Under the pieces are notes generated by a model. That model had not been told where the DNA came from. It made no database searches and saw only the letters and a program-made list of their open reading frames with translations. A DNA stretch of 64,000 bases from Calvatia gigantea (Eukaryota > Basidiomycota > Agaricomycetes > Agaricales > Lycoperdaceae), in the NCBI GenBank assembly GCA_025093985.1, contig JACAAK010000012.1, positions 620,001-684,000 on the forward strand. The letters run 5' to 3'. Below are positions 23,127-35,589 of the stretch, in pieces. A program made the translations under genes and the position numbers. Position 1 is the stretch's first letter. Each line of letters opens with the position of its first letter.

Positions 23127-25291
23127 TTCTGAGAGGACGAAAGAGGATCGAGGATTGACTGATTACAACTCGGACCCATTTCAATCAGGGATTTCGATCG
23201 GCTGAATCTTATCAATCACTCGTTGATCCAAGGAAATGAGTTAATGGTCACTGGACCAGCCACCAGACAAACGAGCGCACGAAATACACAAGGTTCATCT
23301 ACAATTCCCGGCTCTCCTCAAGAAGCACTCGCTGAAACACAAAACCCCTAGGTAGCCGCTGTCCGAGTCGGCTCTGTCAAGTGGAAGTGGGTTTTACATT
23401 GGTGCTGGATTGAGAATCTTTCATATGAGCAGGTTTCCCATCCAGCTGTTTCTGATGACATTCGTATGCTTTGTTCCCCTTGTCCTTGTTTCGCGTCCCT
23501 TGTTGTGCATGAGGCGACGGATCACCTTGGCGACAAAATATATCACTGGGTTGAAACAAGACTGCAACCTCACATATGGTTATCTTAACAGTGCCAAGGA
23601 CCGGCCAACGCTCCAACCGGAGCCGCCGGATCATGTCATACCTGATTTGGACATAAAAGACCACGGTGGGCAGTCTCCGCAAGGTCTCCGACTCGGACTA
23701 GAGAATCACGCTGATGAATCTTGATTCCCAGACTTGCGGTGCCGATGTCCTTAGTCTTCAGGGCGAGTGGACGGAAGCCGACAACCGCGTACTCGTTTAT
23801 TCGAGGTCAATATATCGTATGACTAGGTCGCTTTCGCTTACTCTATCCGTTGACACCCCGTGTAGGTTAGGGCTCATTTTAAGGTTGATGCAGGAAGGCA
23901 TTTCTTCCGGCCAAGGTTTCGAAGCACAGTCCGATGTCTTCGAAATCAGGAAGGACTGATGCCCAAGATTTGGTTGCTTATGTTCAACCCTTATTGGCAG
24001 GAGCGCCCTTTACACACTATGAAGTGACCGCGGTCGAAAATCTCTTGCATCGCTGAGTCGTCGATCACAGACTATTTCTTGTCTTCAGTCAAAAACTTTC
24101 AAGTATTTCTTGTCTTCGCTTCGGTCAGTGGTAATACCGACCTTCTTAGACCCCGGTGTGATGTCCAGATATTTAGGGACCTCCGCGGACATACCTCAAT
24201 TTTTATGATGTCCGGCTCTTCCCACCCTCGACCATGAGGATCTTGTCAGAAGAGTCAACAACAATGACTCCTGAGTACTGAGCGGTGGGTCAGCTGCATC
24301 GGATGCCCCGAAAAGTATTGTCTTACTCACCTTCCGCTTTGAACCGCATCCTTGTCTTGTAGATCTGTGATGGCGCCACCACGCCTTTCTTGAGAAGTAA
24401 ATGGTGCCACAATTATGCTCTCGCTACGCACGAAAGGTTTGCCCAGTGCTTAGCTTCTATAAGCTCACACTTTACCCGAAGAGCGGTTTAAAGGCTCGGA
24501 GATTCAGTTTAAAGCGTGGGTGCGGTGCAATCACCTATGACGCATGGGCTTCTAAATTACAGCTAAGCTTCCTTGGTGATTGAATATTGATGCTGCGTGC
24601 TACATATAACCAACCTGTCGAGAATATCCGCAGTTGGTTTTTCATCGCGATATCTGGGAAGCGCTTCGCAAGGCCTCTAGTTGGTTAGAGGGTTCGATTC
24701 CCGGCTTGATCTAGAATGGAGGGTGATTTAGTTCATGGGTGTACTCCACACTTCGTATTAGTACACGACAATGTTCGAACCGTATACCTCTATCTTCTAG
24801 GGAATTGCAGGACAAGATCTTTTTTACTGTCCAAATTTAACAAGACATGTAGCGCTGTACAGTGTACACGCACAAGTCATGATCCCTTTTATACGTAATT
24901 ATACACATTGCGCCTTCGTGGCCTTTACGAAAACTACTTCGGTGTAATTATCGACCAGCTACCTTCGTATGCCGTTAAGTCATGTAGATCTTGGGGAAGG
25001 ATCTTCTTTTCGTTGGGTCATCCAGAATTTCGTAGGGTGCAAAATGAAGTCAAGTTGATGAATATTATACAGCACTAAGGATGAAATTTGATAACGGATT
25101 GCGGTACCCGAAAAAGCCACAGAGCCCAAAACAGAAGAAAAAAAGTTGAAGGGACAGCAGGGTTAAAAGCAATGATGCACACAGATGAAGACAAATGCTA
25201 CAGGGTATACTAAAGGGGTTCTATGTATTACCAAAGGGAAAGTCTGAAATGCTTTCGATGACGGAAGCGAATAACTGTCAATGGAACCGCT
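23127..25291. other. Gene-poor stretch; one tRNA-like fragment near 24.7 kb
   Basis: About 2.2 kb with no coding exons that I can support. Around 24680-24712 a D-arm-like CCTCTAGTTGGTTAGAGG is followed at once by a T-arm-like GGGTTCGATTCCC, without an anticodon arm between. That looks like a tRNA-derived relic rather than a working gene. Confidence 0.35.
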
Positions 25292-26402
25292 TCATCGATG
25301 CAAAGCACGTTCAGAAGAATAAGACCAGGTATCCATATTCGTCGAAGCTTGTGTGTGTGTGTAAGGAGCAACCGAGTATTGGTTATGGTGTGATTGGTGA
25401 CCCGACTGGGGGGGGGATATGAACGGGGCTGGGGAAAGGAGAAGCGAAATACGTACGGAATAGTTTTCATCTTCCATTTTGATGGAATCGTAGCTGTGAG
25501 ACTGGGAGAAGCCAGACATCGGATGGCTTGTCATGGAGGAGGGTCTTTGGTTGGGTAAGTGGTGGTTTGAGGATTGCATTTGAGCTGGCTGTTGGAGAAA
25601 AGAATAAGCACTCATCACTAGGAACTCGCAGATTTCGCTTCCAAAGCAAAATCAGGCTCTGGACAAAGAGGAAAAAAGACTCACTGAAAAGGGTGGGCTT
25701 GAGGTGGTGCTTGAGCCTGATGGGGTATTGGGAAACGTTGGTCCAGTAAGACTAAAAAGCGAGGACGGGGCAGTACCATTATGATTAGTTACACCGGAGG
25801 GTAGGTTCCCGTAGTGGTGAGTCAACGGTTGAGGGATGGTCAATGGCGGTGGGCGGAGGGAGTCGGTGAGCGGTGTATCATTGGGGCCCTATTTGTTGGG
25901 GGTGGAGCATGGTTGGTCCGGCGCTAACGGGGGAAACGTGGGGAGGGTTGCTCACCAGATACACGCCGTCGACGTGTTTTCTTCGTTTGTAATCATTGCG
26001 GTCGCAGAGTCGGGCATCTTGGTAACTTCCGTATGAATTTCTTCGCGTAAAATCTCCAGGTAGACCTCTACCATTTGTTTCCGCAACTATGTTGCGTAGA
26101 TCGTCGTTTTCTTTTTGAAGTCGGGCGACTTCCTGCTCAAGCTCGCGTATTTTTATGAGTGGCGGGGGGAGTGCCGACACCTGTTCTGGGGTATAACCCA
26201 AGGCTGTCTGGAGCTTTGTGACAGTTTGTTCGAGCTGTGGTGGATGGTCATTACGAGTGACAACGACGAGGAATGTTGTAAAAGCAACCTGTTCAATATA
26301 GGCCTTTCGCTTTGCACGATGACGAGCTTGGGCCTTTGCGTTACGGCTGCGCTCAGGGCGTTCAACGCCATGTGCCGTATGACCGGGGACAGAAGACGAC
26401 AT
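25292..26402 (-). CDS. bZIP transcription factor
   Basis: Five exons: 26289-26402, 25956-26234, 25685-25888, 25457-25588, 25292-25405, giving 280 aa in frame. The basic region RSRNAKAQARHRAKRKAYIE has the invariant N-x7-R and is split from the zipper by the first intron. The zipper LEQTVTKLQTALG continues through a second coiled coil (LIKIRELEQEVARLQKENDD). The rest is Pro/Ser/Gln/His-rich, typical of an activation or low-complexity region (HNQYSV, YTHTQAS). The first intron is a multiple of three, so unspliced RNA would read through and insert 18 residues between basic region and zipper. Target genes cannot be inferred. Confidence 0.9.
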
Positions 26403-28153
26403 CACGTAAGTTGGGAGAAGGTGGATCGGGGTTGGAAAGGTAGCAATGAGAGCGGAGACTGACTTATATCAGAAATGAGTTTTTCAGCGCCCACCCTCAA
26501 GCTCAAAGTGGCTACGGACCAAACGAGCAAACATTTTATCTGAGCATTTCCCGGGTTGCTGGCCTTCCTCGATCAGGCGAATCTCATTCAGGCTGCAGTC
26601 GACCCTGCCAAAGGTTCGTCCCGTTCCCTTAGAACCCAAGGAAGCGCTCCAATTGACCATCATCGTCTACCGGGATCTGTCCGATCCCATCCCATCCTTC
26701 TAGGCTTGAACCGGAACACTGCTTGACTCTGTTTCTCTTTTGTGTGTGTATACTAGAGATTTGTCTGGAATTCACCGCCAGCGGCAACTTGCGGCAGTTG
26801 ACACCTGTTGGCATTCCCTGTTCTTTCTGGGTGGTGCCTGGCAGCACGCTTCCTTGATCGGCGATCAGTAGTAGAATCCCAAATACTCGCAGATTTCCTC
26901 TTGTATGTCCTTGTAGGTTAAGTGCGACATTCTCCCTTTTCAACTCCGCGATTAGACTCTTTCGGGTGTCAAAAGCGATCCAAACGGCGTCGTGGCGTAC
27001 AACCCCCCCCCCCTCCCCTCGGTCATGCATCAAGCAAGCCTAAGTTACACCTTTCCCCTTTCTGCTTTCATGGGAAACCCAATGGCAAGATCCGTTTGGC
27101 CGCATATTTCCGAAGGGGGTTGTCGTCCCGGCGTGGCTCCTCATTTTCGTCGGCGAATGTTCGACCGATACTTGAACATGCCTCATATGTGCTTGTAATC
27201 GGGAAGGAAAATAGTTTTATGATATCAAGTGTCACGGGCCTCGAGTGATTCTTTTTTAAACCCCTATTCTCCTCCTGGAGTGACCCAAATATTGAGGCTT
27301 TGGCTATGTTGGGGGTCTTGTTTGTTGGCCAAGTGCACTCTTTCATTTCATTCACGTCGAAGCTAACTCCACAGGAAAGATTTCTGATATGGAAGCTGGT
27401 CGCAATGGTGGCAGTCAATTCCAAACATGAAACGTGTTCGCCAGCCCTCAAAACACCACTGGGGAATTAAGTTTAAAAGGCCAGCCTCCAGGAATCTGCT
27501 AGTAAATTCAGGGATGCAGCAACTTATCTGAAATGAGGACCTCAGATCAGTACTCAGTTAATGTGACAGTGTGATTCAAGTTTCCCACATGCTTAAACCT
27601 AGCACATCCGGAAGGACGGCACGAAATTCAACACTTTTGAACTGAGCCTTTCTTTTTAAAAGTTCCCATGACAAGTGCGCATTTGCCCGAAACTCAAGGG
27701 TCGTATGTGCACGGGAAAGGAAAAAGAATTCGGTATTCGGGAGCTATCACATCTCTCTTTCCTGATTCCAGCGGGTAAAAAGGGACACCGGAGTTGTTGT
27801 TAACACCCTCAATATGGTTTCGCTCCAATTCGGCTACTTTCCTTCATTTTTCCGACTCGTGCACTTCTGCTGTCAAGCAGGATAACCAAGAAGCCAACGC
27901 TCTTAATGGGGGGCGACCCAGGTGCATGGCTCACAATTGCGCCTTGGCCACTGGTATCCTGATCAGAGCTTCAGAGGAACAGAGCCAACCTAAAGGTTGC
28001 GCAAGGGGCTACCCTGGAGGTCTTGGGGCCAGAAACTATTTCAAATGTTTGATATTGTGGACCTCCAAATGGCTTTGGAAAAGTTGCGGATGAAACAAAC
28101 AAGGGATATATATATGGATACACAGTGTCAAGCACCTGTAGATAAGAAAAGCA
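26403..28153. other. Intergenic, nothing recognised
   Basis: About 1.75 kb between the bZIP 5' end and the TOF1 3' end. Several 80-130-codon open frames exist on both strands but none shows a family motif or splice pattern. Confidence 0.35.
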
Positions 28154-31100
28154 CTACTCATCATCCGAAGAAACCACAAGCTTTCGTGCTGGGCGTTGCC
28201 GCTCGGAACGTTGACCCGAAAGGGGTGCACCCTCGCTTTCAGGAGCAGGCGGCTTCAAGGAGGCGTTGTCTTCCTCTGCCGCTGTTCGCACAATTTCTTT
28301 GTGCGGGGGCCGGGGTAACATCGGCTGTGCGGTTAGAGATTTAGAGAGAGATCCTGAGGAGGGTTGAGCAACACCGACACTGTCGATATCGTCATTGTTG
28401 CTTTCCTCTGCCTCGCTTGACGAACTTCTTCCGTCATCACCTTCGCCTGAGGATGACGACGATGATAACGGATTGGGCGTGCCACGAATTTCTCCCTTCT
28501 CCCCGGATCCGGACCTAGTAATCTTGTCCTTTTGCCGGCGCTTCTTCATCCCATGAGCTCTCATGCCGGAAAGTCGTGTGGCTTCAGAGGCAGCCTCAGC
28601 ACCAGCCAAAGCTGCCTTTTGCCGCAGTGTTTCTTCTTTCTCCAGGAAAGCCTGCATGTCCCCGTACTCTTCGTCACTGTCCTCGATGAATTGCGCGGAC
28701 TTATATTGCTCCTTCTCCTTCTTCTTTTTCTCTTTTCGCTTCTTGCTAGGCTCATCGTTCTCCAACGTGTCTTCTTCGGGTTCCGGTGAAGAAGCCTGAC
28801 GACGGCGTCGGCGTCGTTTTTTGTTCAAGAGGCTCGAGGCTTTTTTGCCTTCAAGGTCGAATGGGGTTTCCAAGAATTGATTAATCACATTGATCATTCC
28901 TTGTAGGTCGGAGGGAAGGATGGCTGCGGGAATGTACCACTGTAATTCATCTTCATCTGTGGCAGTAAGATTTAGTGAACGTTAAATGCGAGTGGCCCAC
29001 TGATAGTCCGCACCATCATCTATGATTGCAAACTTGCACAGCCGGAACAGCAGCTTGAGTTGGGGGTTCTTTGTTGCGGCGTTGGCACGCTCATCGTCGA
29101 GGTAGGGTATCACTGCCAAGCTGGAGATCGAATACGAGAACACCGAAAATTATTTTAGGTGAGCATACCGTAGTCCTTGATTTTATCGAGCGCTTCCGCT
29201 GATGGTCGATCCTTCCATAGGGTTGTGTCAACATTGTCATCAGCTTCGTCTTGGGATTGGTCACTGTGTTTGTCAGTGTCGTAAATGACTTTACGGCGTT
29301 GATCTTTGGCGGTTGTCAGGATCTATGGAAGTGCCCTCATTCTGTCAACGTGCTCATACTGGAAAATGGAAAGACGTAGGTACATACTTCCTTAGTCCAG
29401 ATCACCAAGTCCGTTTGAGCGGCTTCCACGATAGCAGCAATGGCAATCCCAATTTGATCACTCCATGAGTACCCTTTCTTGACATGGATATCAGGTAGGA
29501 AACGATTGTCTTCAATGACGGCTTTTTCCTTGGTCCGTTCTTCGGGTTTCCAGCTGGAGTATTGTTTCCAGTGGCCGCGATTCTTCGGGAAGAATGCCTG
29601 GCGACCGGTAATAATAAGTAATACTGTGTGAATGCGATAAATGAATTTATGAATGGGGAACAGCGTCCCTTACCTCTACCGCGAGGAAGGTATCTTCATT
29701 GAGCGCTTTAAAGAATTTGCGAAGAATGAAATTGATCAGGTTAACAAGGTCCTTGTATGGCTGGTCTCGAGGCAAAGCCTCCTTTTCGGATAATATTGCC
29801 TTGAAAAGGTCCAACGTGGACACCTGCGAACAAATGAATTAGCGGAGATGAAATGGAGAAGATAATGCGATAGGGACCGACGTTGAAAAACAGTCCTTCC
29901 GCTTTGGCTTTGACAGCTTGTCTGTGGAGTAAATTGACGACCCTTCGCATATTATCAGGAGATTCGAATTCTTTGTATCGTGCCAGATAAGTCAGGAGGG
30001 TGTAGTTAATCTCGGCGTTCGCGAATTTCTGGAATACAATCAGCTTCGTACGTCCACATGCAAAAAAAGATTTACCATTTCAAATGCATCAAAGGTGAAG
30101 AGAGTTTCTTGGATGGTATCCTCGTATCTCTCGACTTCCTCTTCATCTTCAGCATCAGGGATGCCTTCCTCCTCCGTAACGCCTTCAACTTCAAGTTAGT
30201 GGTGTTGTTGCACCATAAAATGGACCATACCTTTAGCCCTTTTCGCCCGTCGTACCGTTTTCTTACGGACGTAGACTCCATCTCCCTTATCTTTCGTCCA
30301 TCTCTCAAGTACCCGCATCAGGGCAAATGCCAGATAGACGCTAGCACTGAGGTAAGCTAGGGATTGTGAGCCTTGTCGGTAGGCACGAAGACTATCCAAT
30401 GCAATGTCAAGGATATCGCCGTTGTAAATGATTTGCTGCTGCAAAAGATCCGCGGACTCGGTCAATGTTGGGTCGGGGATATCTGACTTTGACATGTTGT
30501 CAATGAGGAGTAAGAGTTGAGTTAGACATTCAATGCCGGCTTGAAGTTCGGTCCATAACTTCGGCTATCCGAGAAGTTAACGTTACTACGGAAGTGAAAG
30601 GGGAGGGCGCCGTTAGGAATAACGTACCTTTTCGTCAACGGCTTCGCGCATACGTTTGAGCACCCAGACTATCCAATCTCGTTCAATAACTTCGGCAACA
30701 AGGCCGAAGGACCACGTTTCGTTATCTTTTAATTTGCTCTTGTCCGATTGTGATGATTCTTCCTGAGCGTGCAAAGCAAGGAAGCACTCCAAGAAGAATT
30801 TAGTGAGGAATAGCAGGCGTAGTTTATCCTTCTCAGTAACTCTTGCTCGCTCCAATCGGATGTCTCTTAGTATCGTTGACACAAAGGCTAAGCGGCGTTC
30901 CAAGGAATTCAGCCACTGAGTTATATCGAACATAGAAGTGAAACTTACGATTGAAACAGGCTTTGAGGAATTCCTTGGCGAGCTCTTGTAGTATTACACG
31001 GGCTTCCACAGAAAGGTTGTCTTCACGAGATAGTTCATCCACGGTATTGCCTTTGTGGGCTCTTTGGCGTTTCTTGATGTCCATAATTTCACCAGCTTCT

Positions 31101-32185
31101 TTATTCAGAGCTTGTTGGCGGTGGAGTACTGACGACTGGGGTTGGGGGTCGCCTGAGTTACGTTTCTTGTTCGGGTTGAGGATTACGGCGATTGTGGTTC
31201 CAAATCGAGAGTGGCGGGTCGCCGTGTTAGCAAAGACTTCCCGACGGAGGCGGGCTTCTGTATTCAGCAGGCGTTTCAGTTTCTCTCTGGGTTGCTGCAT
31301 TTTTTGTTCAAGTATCTTTCAATTGCCGAGGCTCAAACCACGCACATTTGTCTGCTTTGTGGTCAACGATGCTGGACTAACTCCCCGGTAAAAGAGGTAG
31401 AGAATTTCAAGTGCGATAGTGTTCCAACTGGTGAGCCAGGGGTCTTTTTCGGTGTTCGCAGAGATCGTGATAATGAACTCGATGAAGTTGGCAGCGGAGA
31501 GTTCTTTGATGAGTCGGGATTGAAGAGATGTGAATTCGAGTTGGTTGGCACTGAGATTGGCACCTGGCCGAAGGTCTTTAACGAAGGCGAGGTTCCGTAT
31601 TAGGTACAGTACGACAGTCACCAATTGACAGTCTCTCTCTGTTCGTTCTGCCAGGGACTTTGAGAGTAGGGGTATCACGATGTTGAAGAGGGCAGTCATG
31701 ACCCCAGAACCAACGAGCGTAGCCTTGTAATGTAGATGGCTTGCGAGCAAGTGAGTAAAATCGGCATTCTTGTCCTCCTCATCATCTAGTTCTTTCAATT
31801 CCTCCGCTAAGTCGATCGGCCAAGTCATGGCGGTCATGAGGTCCACACAAGCAATAGCACGTTTGTCATCACCACGACCTGCTCCAGCAGTAGCAAGAAG
31901 GATTGGGACGAGGTCGTTGTGTAAAAGTCGACGTTCCCAAAAGATACGCGCTACGGTGCGGTCGTCGTCTGCGTCGTCGCGTCGCCAGAGTTTCTTGAGG
32001 TCCTTGAGACATGCACCGACTTGTTCTCCCATGCGGTATTCGCCATTTTCGACACCGCCAAGAGCATCAATGATACGGGTAATAACGGGCTCGAGCACAT
32101 CACGAGGGTCGTATATATCTTCTTGGTCGAAATTCTCCTCGTCGTCTTTGAGAGTGGTGAGGTCGACAACTTGCGCAGTGGCCAT
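28154..32185 (-). CDS. TOF1: Topoisomerase 1-associated factor Tof1 / Swi1 (TIMELESS family)
   Basis: Eleven exons: 31346-32185, 30949-31294, 30628-30887, 30231-30564, 30076-30188, 29882-30028, 29674-29823, 29388-29597, 29169-29322, 29014-29112, 28154-28956, giving 1151 aa with every phase consistent. The N-terminal TIMELESS domain carries DPRDVLEPVITRIIDALGG, CLKDLKKLWRRDD, NDLVPILL and LDLMTAMTWPID-type blocks, then ATRHSRFGTTI. Mid-protein blocks include RLLFLTKFFLECFLA and an acidic run. The C-terminal third is rich in Lys/Arg and acidic clusters. With Csm3 it forms the fork protection complex that pauses forks and supports the S-phase checkpoint. The 42-nt fourth intron is short for this window. 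Confidence 0.95.
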
Positions 32186-32359
32186 AGCCAAATGTGCAGT
32201 GCCCAGCTAATGAGCGACGCGTGACGCTGAACGCGATCTGTCACGAGTGACAATTATGTCGTTGTGAGAAAAACAAATATTGTTTGAAAGCGTGGGAAAC
32301 GTACTCTCTTCAGAATTTTGGACTTGCACTCCTCTACGCTCAATGCTACCACGATATCC

Positions 32360-33593
32360 ATGGATCACAAGCGTGCACAGACGTATAGCCTCGTTGCACT
32401 TGATGTCTCGCACATATTTGACAGTTTTCTAGGCTCGGAGCGCTTGAAGAATTCATACAGGCGCAAAAATCGTTGCTCGATACTACCTACACGGACATAG
32501 AAATTCTGAGAGACGCAAGAGCAGCTGCTATCGCCGACCCGCATGCATTTTTCGACAATCTTCAAAATCGAGTGAGTATCAAAAATTTTAATCTCCATTT
32601 TTAAATGCTCATTTCTGTCTTTAAGCTCGATGCTCCCTCATTTCGGCTCAGTTCATTACCCGACTGGCAGCTTGTTGTCCCAAAAGGAATAGATTGGTCT
32701 GTATTTGAGGGTCTTGGTATGTATCTCCTGGAATATCTTCATTTTCTGCGCTGAATTAAGCTACTAGACCCGGCGCCGTTGCAGAAGTATACGCTCGATG
32801 CCCAACAAGCGTATCATGCACGTCACGAGCCGCATACAACCCAGAAATCACCCTTGTCTGATCTCCAAAAGCTCGTTAAATCCGCCAGACGCTCTATCAT
32901 AGATCCTGTTTTGGCGGCATTTGCACAAACGCCAGAGGGGCAAGGCGAAAGCGAATCGGAGATAGATGAAGACGAAATCCGAAGGGAAAGAGAAAGGGAG
33001 AAAATTCGACAACTTAAGCGAAGAAAAATCCGGACGGGTGGACTGAGGCTCCCAGGTCTCCGAATAGAAGGATCCACAGCTGTATTTGTTCGACATGACA
33101 TAGAGGACGAAAGTATGGATGTGGATATTTCACTGGATCATGATGAAGCCCGTAACAGAATCGCAACCACACCGAAACCCCCGGAATTGTCTCGTTGTAA
33201 CCGAATGTCCCAAATAACCACGACTCAGGGTCCAGAACCAAAATCCCGGCCACGCAAAAAAGTCCAGAAGGACTCCCCTGAGGCGGCACGAACACCCAAA
33301 TCAGCCGAAGCCGTCCAAACAACTGGGAAACCTAGACCGGAGACATACAAGCAAGCTTGGTCCCTTTCTGAACAGCACTTGCTCGAACAATTGTTGGAGC
33401 AGATACCGGAGGGTGAGAAGTATCGGTAAGTACAATCTAGACTCTCGTCCCAAAAGACTGGATGACCCACATCACCTATAGTTGGCAGAAAATTTCTCGC
33501 GCTATGAACGGGCGGCGGACGCCACGGCAGGTAGCCAGTCGAGTACAAAAATATTTTGAGAAATTGAAGAAATACGGGATAGAGGGGAGATAG
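32360..33593 (+). CDS. ZZZ3-like protein with a C-terminal SANT/Myb domain
   Basis: Five exons: 32360-32382, 32433-32571, 32626-32716, 32768-33425, 33482-33593, giving 340 aa in frame. An N-terminal coiled coil (LEEFIQAQKSLLDTTYTDIE) leads to an IDWSVFEGLD block, a charged helix (EIRREREREKIRQLKRRK), a basic linker, and a SANT domain divided by the last intron: WSLSEQHLLEQLLEQIPEGE, then WQKISRAMNGRRTPRQVASR and VQKYFEKLKKYG. The RTPRQVASRVQKYF signature matches ZZZ3, a subunit of the animal ATAC histone acetyltransferase complex. A chromatin role is inferred from that. The first exon is short and rests on splice logic. Confidence 0.8.
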
Positions 33594-33718
33594 GAATGTG
33601 ATTGTTGATATTGTTGTTACCATCACATGCGCATAATTTCTAGTGATTGCAATTCCGGGATCAATTAATTTACTTTTTTGCCACATCATCAGCTCCATCT
33701 TGTTGTCTACCCCAAACT

Positions 33719-34701
33719 ATGTCCCAAAAATTCGATCCAAGTAACGCCCAGAATCTCCTTGAAGTATGCTTTGCCCGATCTATCCTCGTTCGGGTCACTG
33801 ACTTGATTGCATAGATTGAGAAACAGTGAGTGTCAATCTGTGGAGTTGGTGTCTAGACCGCGAAAAGCAGATTGATGCTCCGTTTAGATTCGCCGTCAAG
33901 GCCGTCGAACAGGCTCAGGTACCCTTTCTAATCCTTCATACTTAGGAATGTAACAGCTGACAGCCGCTGACAGACGTACTGGAACTTAATTGAAAAGGTG
34001 GCACCACGCGAACTCAAGCTCACCAAGTGAGTGAATTTGTGTTTGCTCCTATGTCCCTTGTATTAACATTTCGCCAGACTCGACGATGAGGTCTACGAGC
34101 ATACAATGAAGACCTTCCCCGAATTCGCGGAGCCACCACACGATAGGCTCGTCAAACTTGACGAAGACTGGATGAAGAGTGATGAAGGCAAAAAACTCTG
34201 GCGAGAGTTCATTGAGGAGTAAGCCGAGTCCCGCGTCCCCGCATAAGCCCACTTATGTCCTTCCACAGGTACAAGGACAAGGTGAAGGATTATAATTTCG
34301 GGTCGCTAATTAGGACGGACGCAAGAGAGGAGTACGGGGAGACGAATACCATCTTCGGTGCGTCACGTGTTTATCAGGTCGATCCGAGTTGCATTGAATT
34401 GAGCCTATTTACAGTTACACGGATGCAGGTATGTTCGAAATGCGCCCGCTAGCACAAATGTCAGCTACTTAACCGCCGATCACTCCCATGCTCCATAGTT
34501 CTACGCCATCGAAGTATGTCGCCGTATTGTTAATCGGGTAACCCTCTATGCTAATCAAGAGCTCCTTCATAGATCTCGAGAAACCGTCTAGGTTTGAATG
34601 ACAAGGCGCATGAGATCGCCAAGGCAGAGGCCGAGAAGGAGAGGCTGAAAGCAGAAAAGGAGAAGGCTGAGAAAGAAAAGGCCAAGAAACGCAAGCAGTA
34701 G
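33719..34701 (+). CDS. PBDC1 / YPL225W homologue (eEF1A folding factor)
   Basis: Nine exons: 33719-33763, 33815-33825 (11 nt), 33888-33918, 33974-34026, 34078-34218, 34269-34357, 34415-34428 (14 nt), 34499-34513 (15 nt), 34573-34701, giving 175 aa in frame. Conserved blocks include FDPSNAQN, IEKQFAVKAVEQAQTYWNLI, APRELKLTKLDDE, KKLWREFIEEYKDKVKDYNF, GSLIRTDAREEYGE-x-NTIFVTR and QFYAIEISRNRLGLND, followed by a lysine/glutamate-rich tail. In yeast this small protein has been described as a dedicated chaperone for newly made eEF1A. The microexons are required: skipping any one breaks the frame or removes invariant residues. Confidence 0.92.
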
Positions 34702-34834
34702 GGGGTATTATATTATATGCATGATGATCTTCAAGGGGGATATATAATTGATATTCTCATTTGCCCGTGTGTCCGTTTTCAGGTTCGTTCGTCCTGACGT
34801 GCGTCATTATGTGATTCATATCAAAGGGGTATCT

Positions 34835-35589
34835 TTATGCATCGTAGTCCAATGTCCTGCAGCTTAGCTGGGCCACATTGACAGAGAGGCCCGCTCCTGT
34901 GCGTTTGGAGCCTAACCAGATCAAGAGGGCTGCTATTTCGGCTGCAATAGTAAAACAAAAGTCAAGGGAGGCGAAATGATGGCGGCGACTGGTTCTACTC
35001 ACAGAAGGTGCTCGTCAAGAAGGCAAGGGTAGTCGAGAAGGACGAAGCCGCACACCATAGGTCTTTGGCATCACATTCATATGCTGTTTGCGTGGCCAAC
35101 ATAATCCCAACGGCTGTATCGAATTCCGACGCGAAAATTTAGGAGCTAGTGACGGAACCGTCGAAGAAGCACGCACCAAGCCATCCAAGGCTGAGAATAA
35201 CAAATGATGTAAAGTGCGCGAGAGACCTTGTCAGACAGTGGGTGGATAATGGTGTATTGTTATATCGAAGCCTAACTTCGATGTTATTTCCGGAACGGGA
35301 CCTGGATAAATGTCGGGCTTACAGTACGGAGATCCACAACCATGTTACAACCGACAGTGAACCTGCAATTTTCCCAAAGATATCTGCCTGGCGCGTTAGC
35401 ATAGGATGTGGAGCGTGGGGGATCCGAGCATACAGAGGAAAGGCGAGTGACCCTCAATAAAACTCGCTAGAAAACCAAACAAGCTCTGCAACACCGCCGT
35501 GAAAAGAGCAAGACCTGCAGAAGCGTCAGTGTCGTGCGCGCGCGTGTGACCTTCATTCACTTACTGTAGAACGGTGTACGGCTGAGCAT
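34835..35589 (-). CDS. Small four-helix membrane protein (MARVEL-like)
   Basis: Six short exons: 35565-35589, 35452-35514, 35323-35383, 35177-35190 (14 nt), 35003-35113, 34835-34941, giving 126 aa. Every splice uses GT-AG ends and every phase fits. The joined protein has four hydrophobic helices (LALFTAVLQSLFGFLASFI; AGSLSVVTWLWISVLLGWLA; AASSFSTTLAFLTSTF; EIAALLIWLG) with two cysteines (YECDAKDLWC) in the loop before helix 3, a layout seen in small fungal MARVEL-type proteins. No single exon gives an open frame longer than about 37 codons. The evidence is the joint consistency of five introns plus the hydrophobic pattern. Confidence 0.6.

Noticed and set aside
24680..24712. A functional tRNA gene
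   Set aside because: The anticodon arm is absent and the acceptor strands do not pair.
31770..32210. A 146-codon plus-strand Ser/Arg-rich ORF
   Set aside because: It lies antisense to the acidic N-terminal exon of TOF1, and its low-complexity composition is the mirror of that exon.
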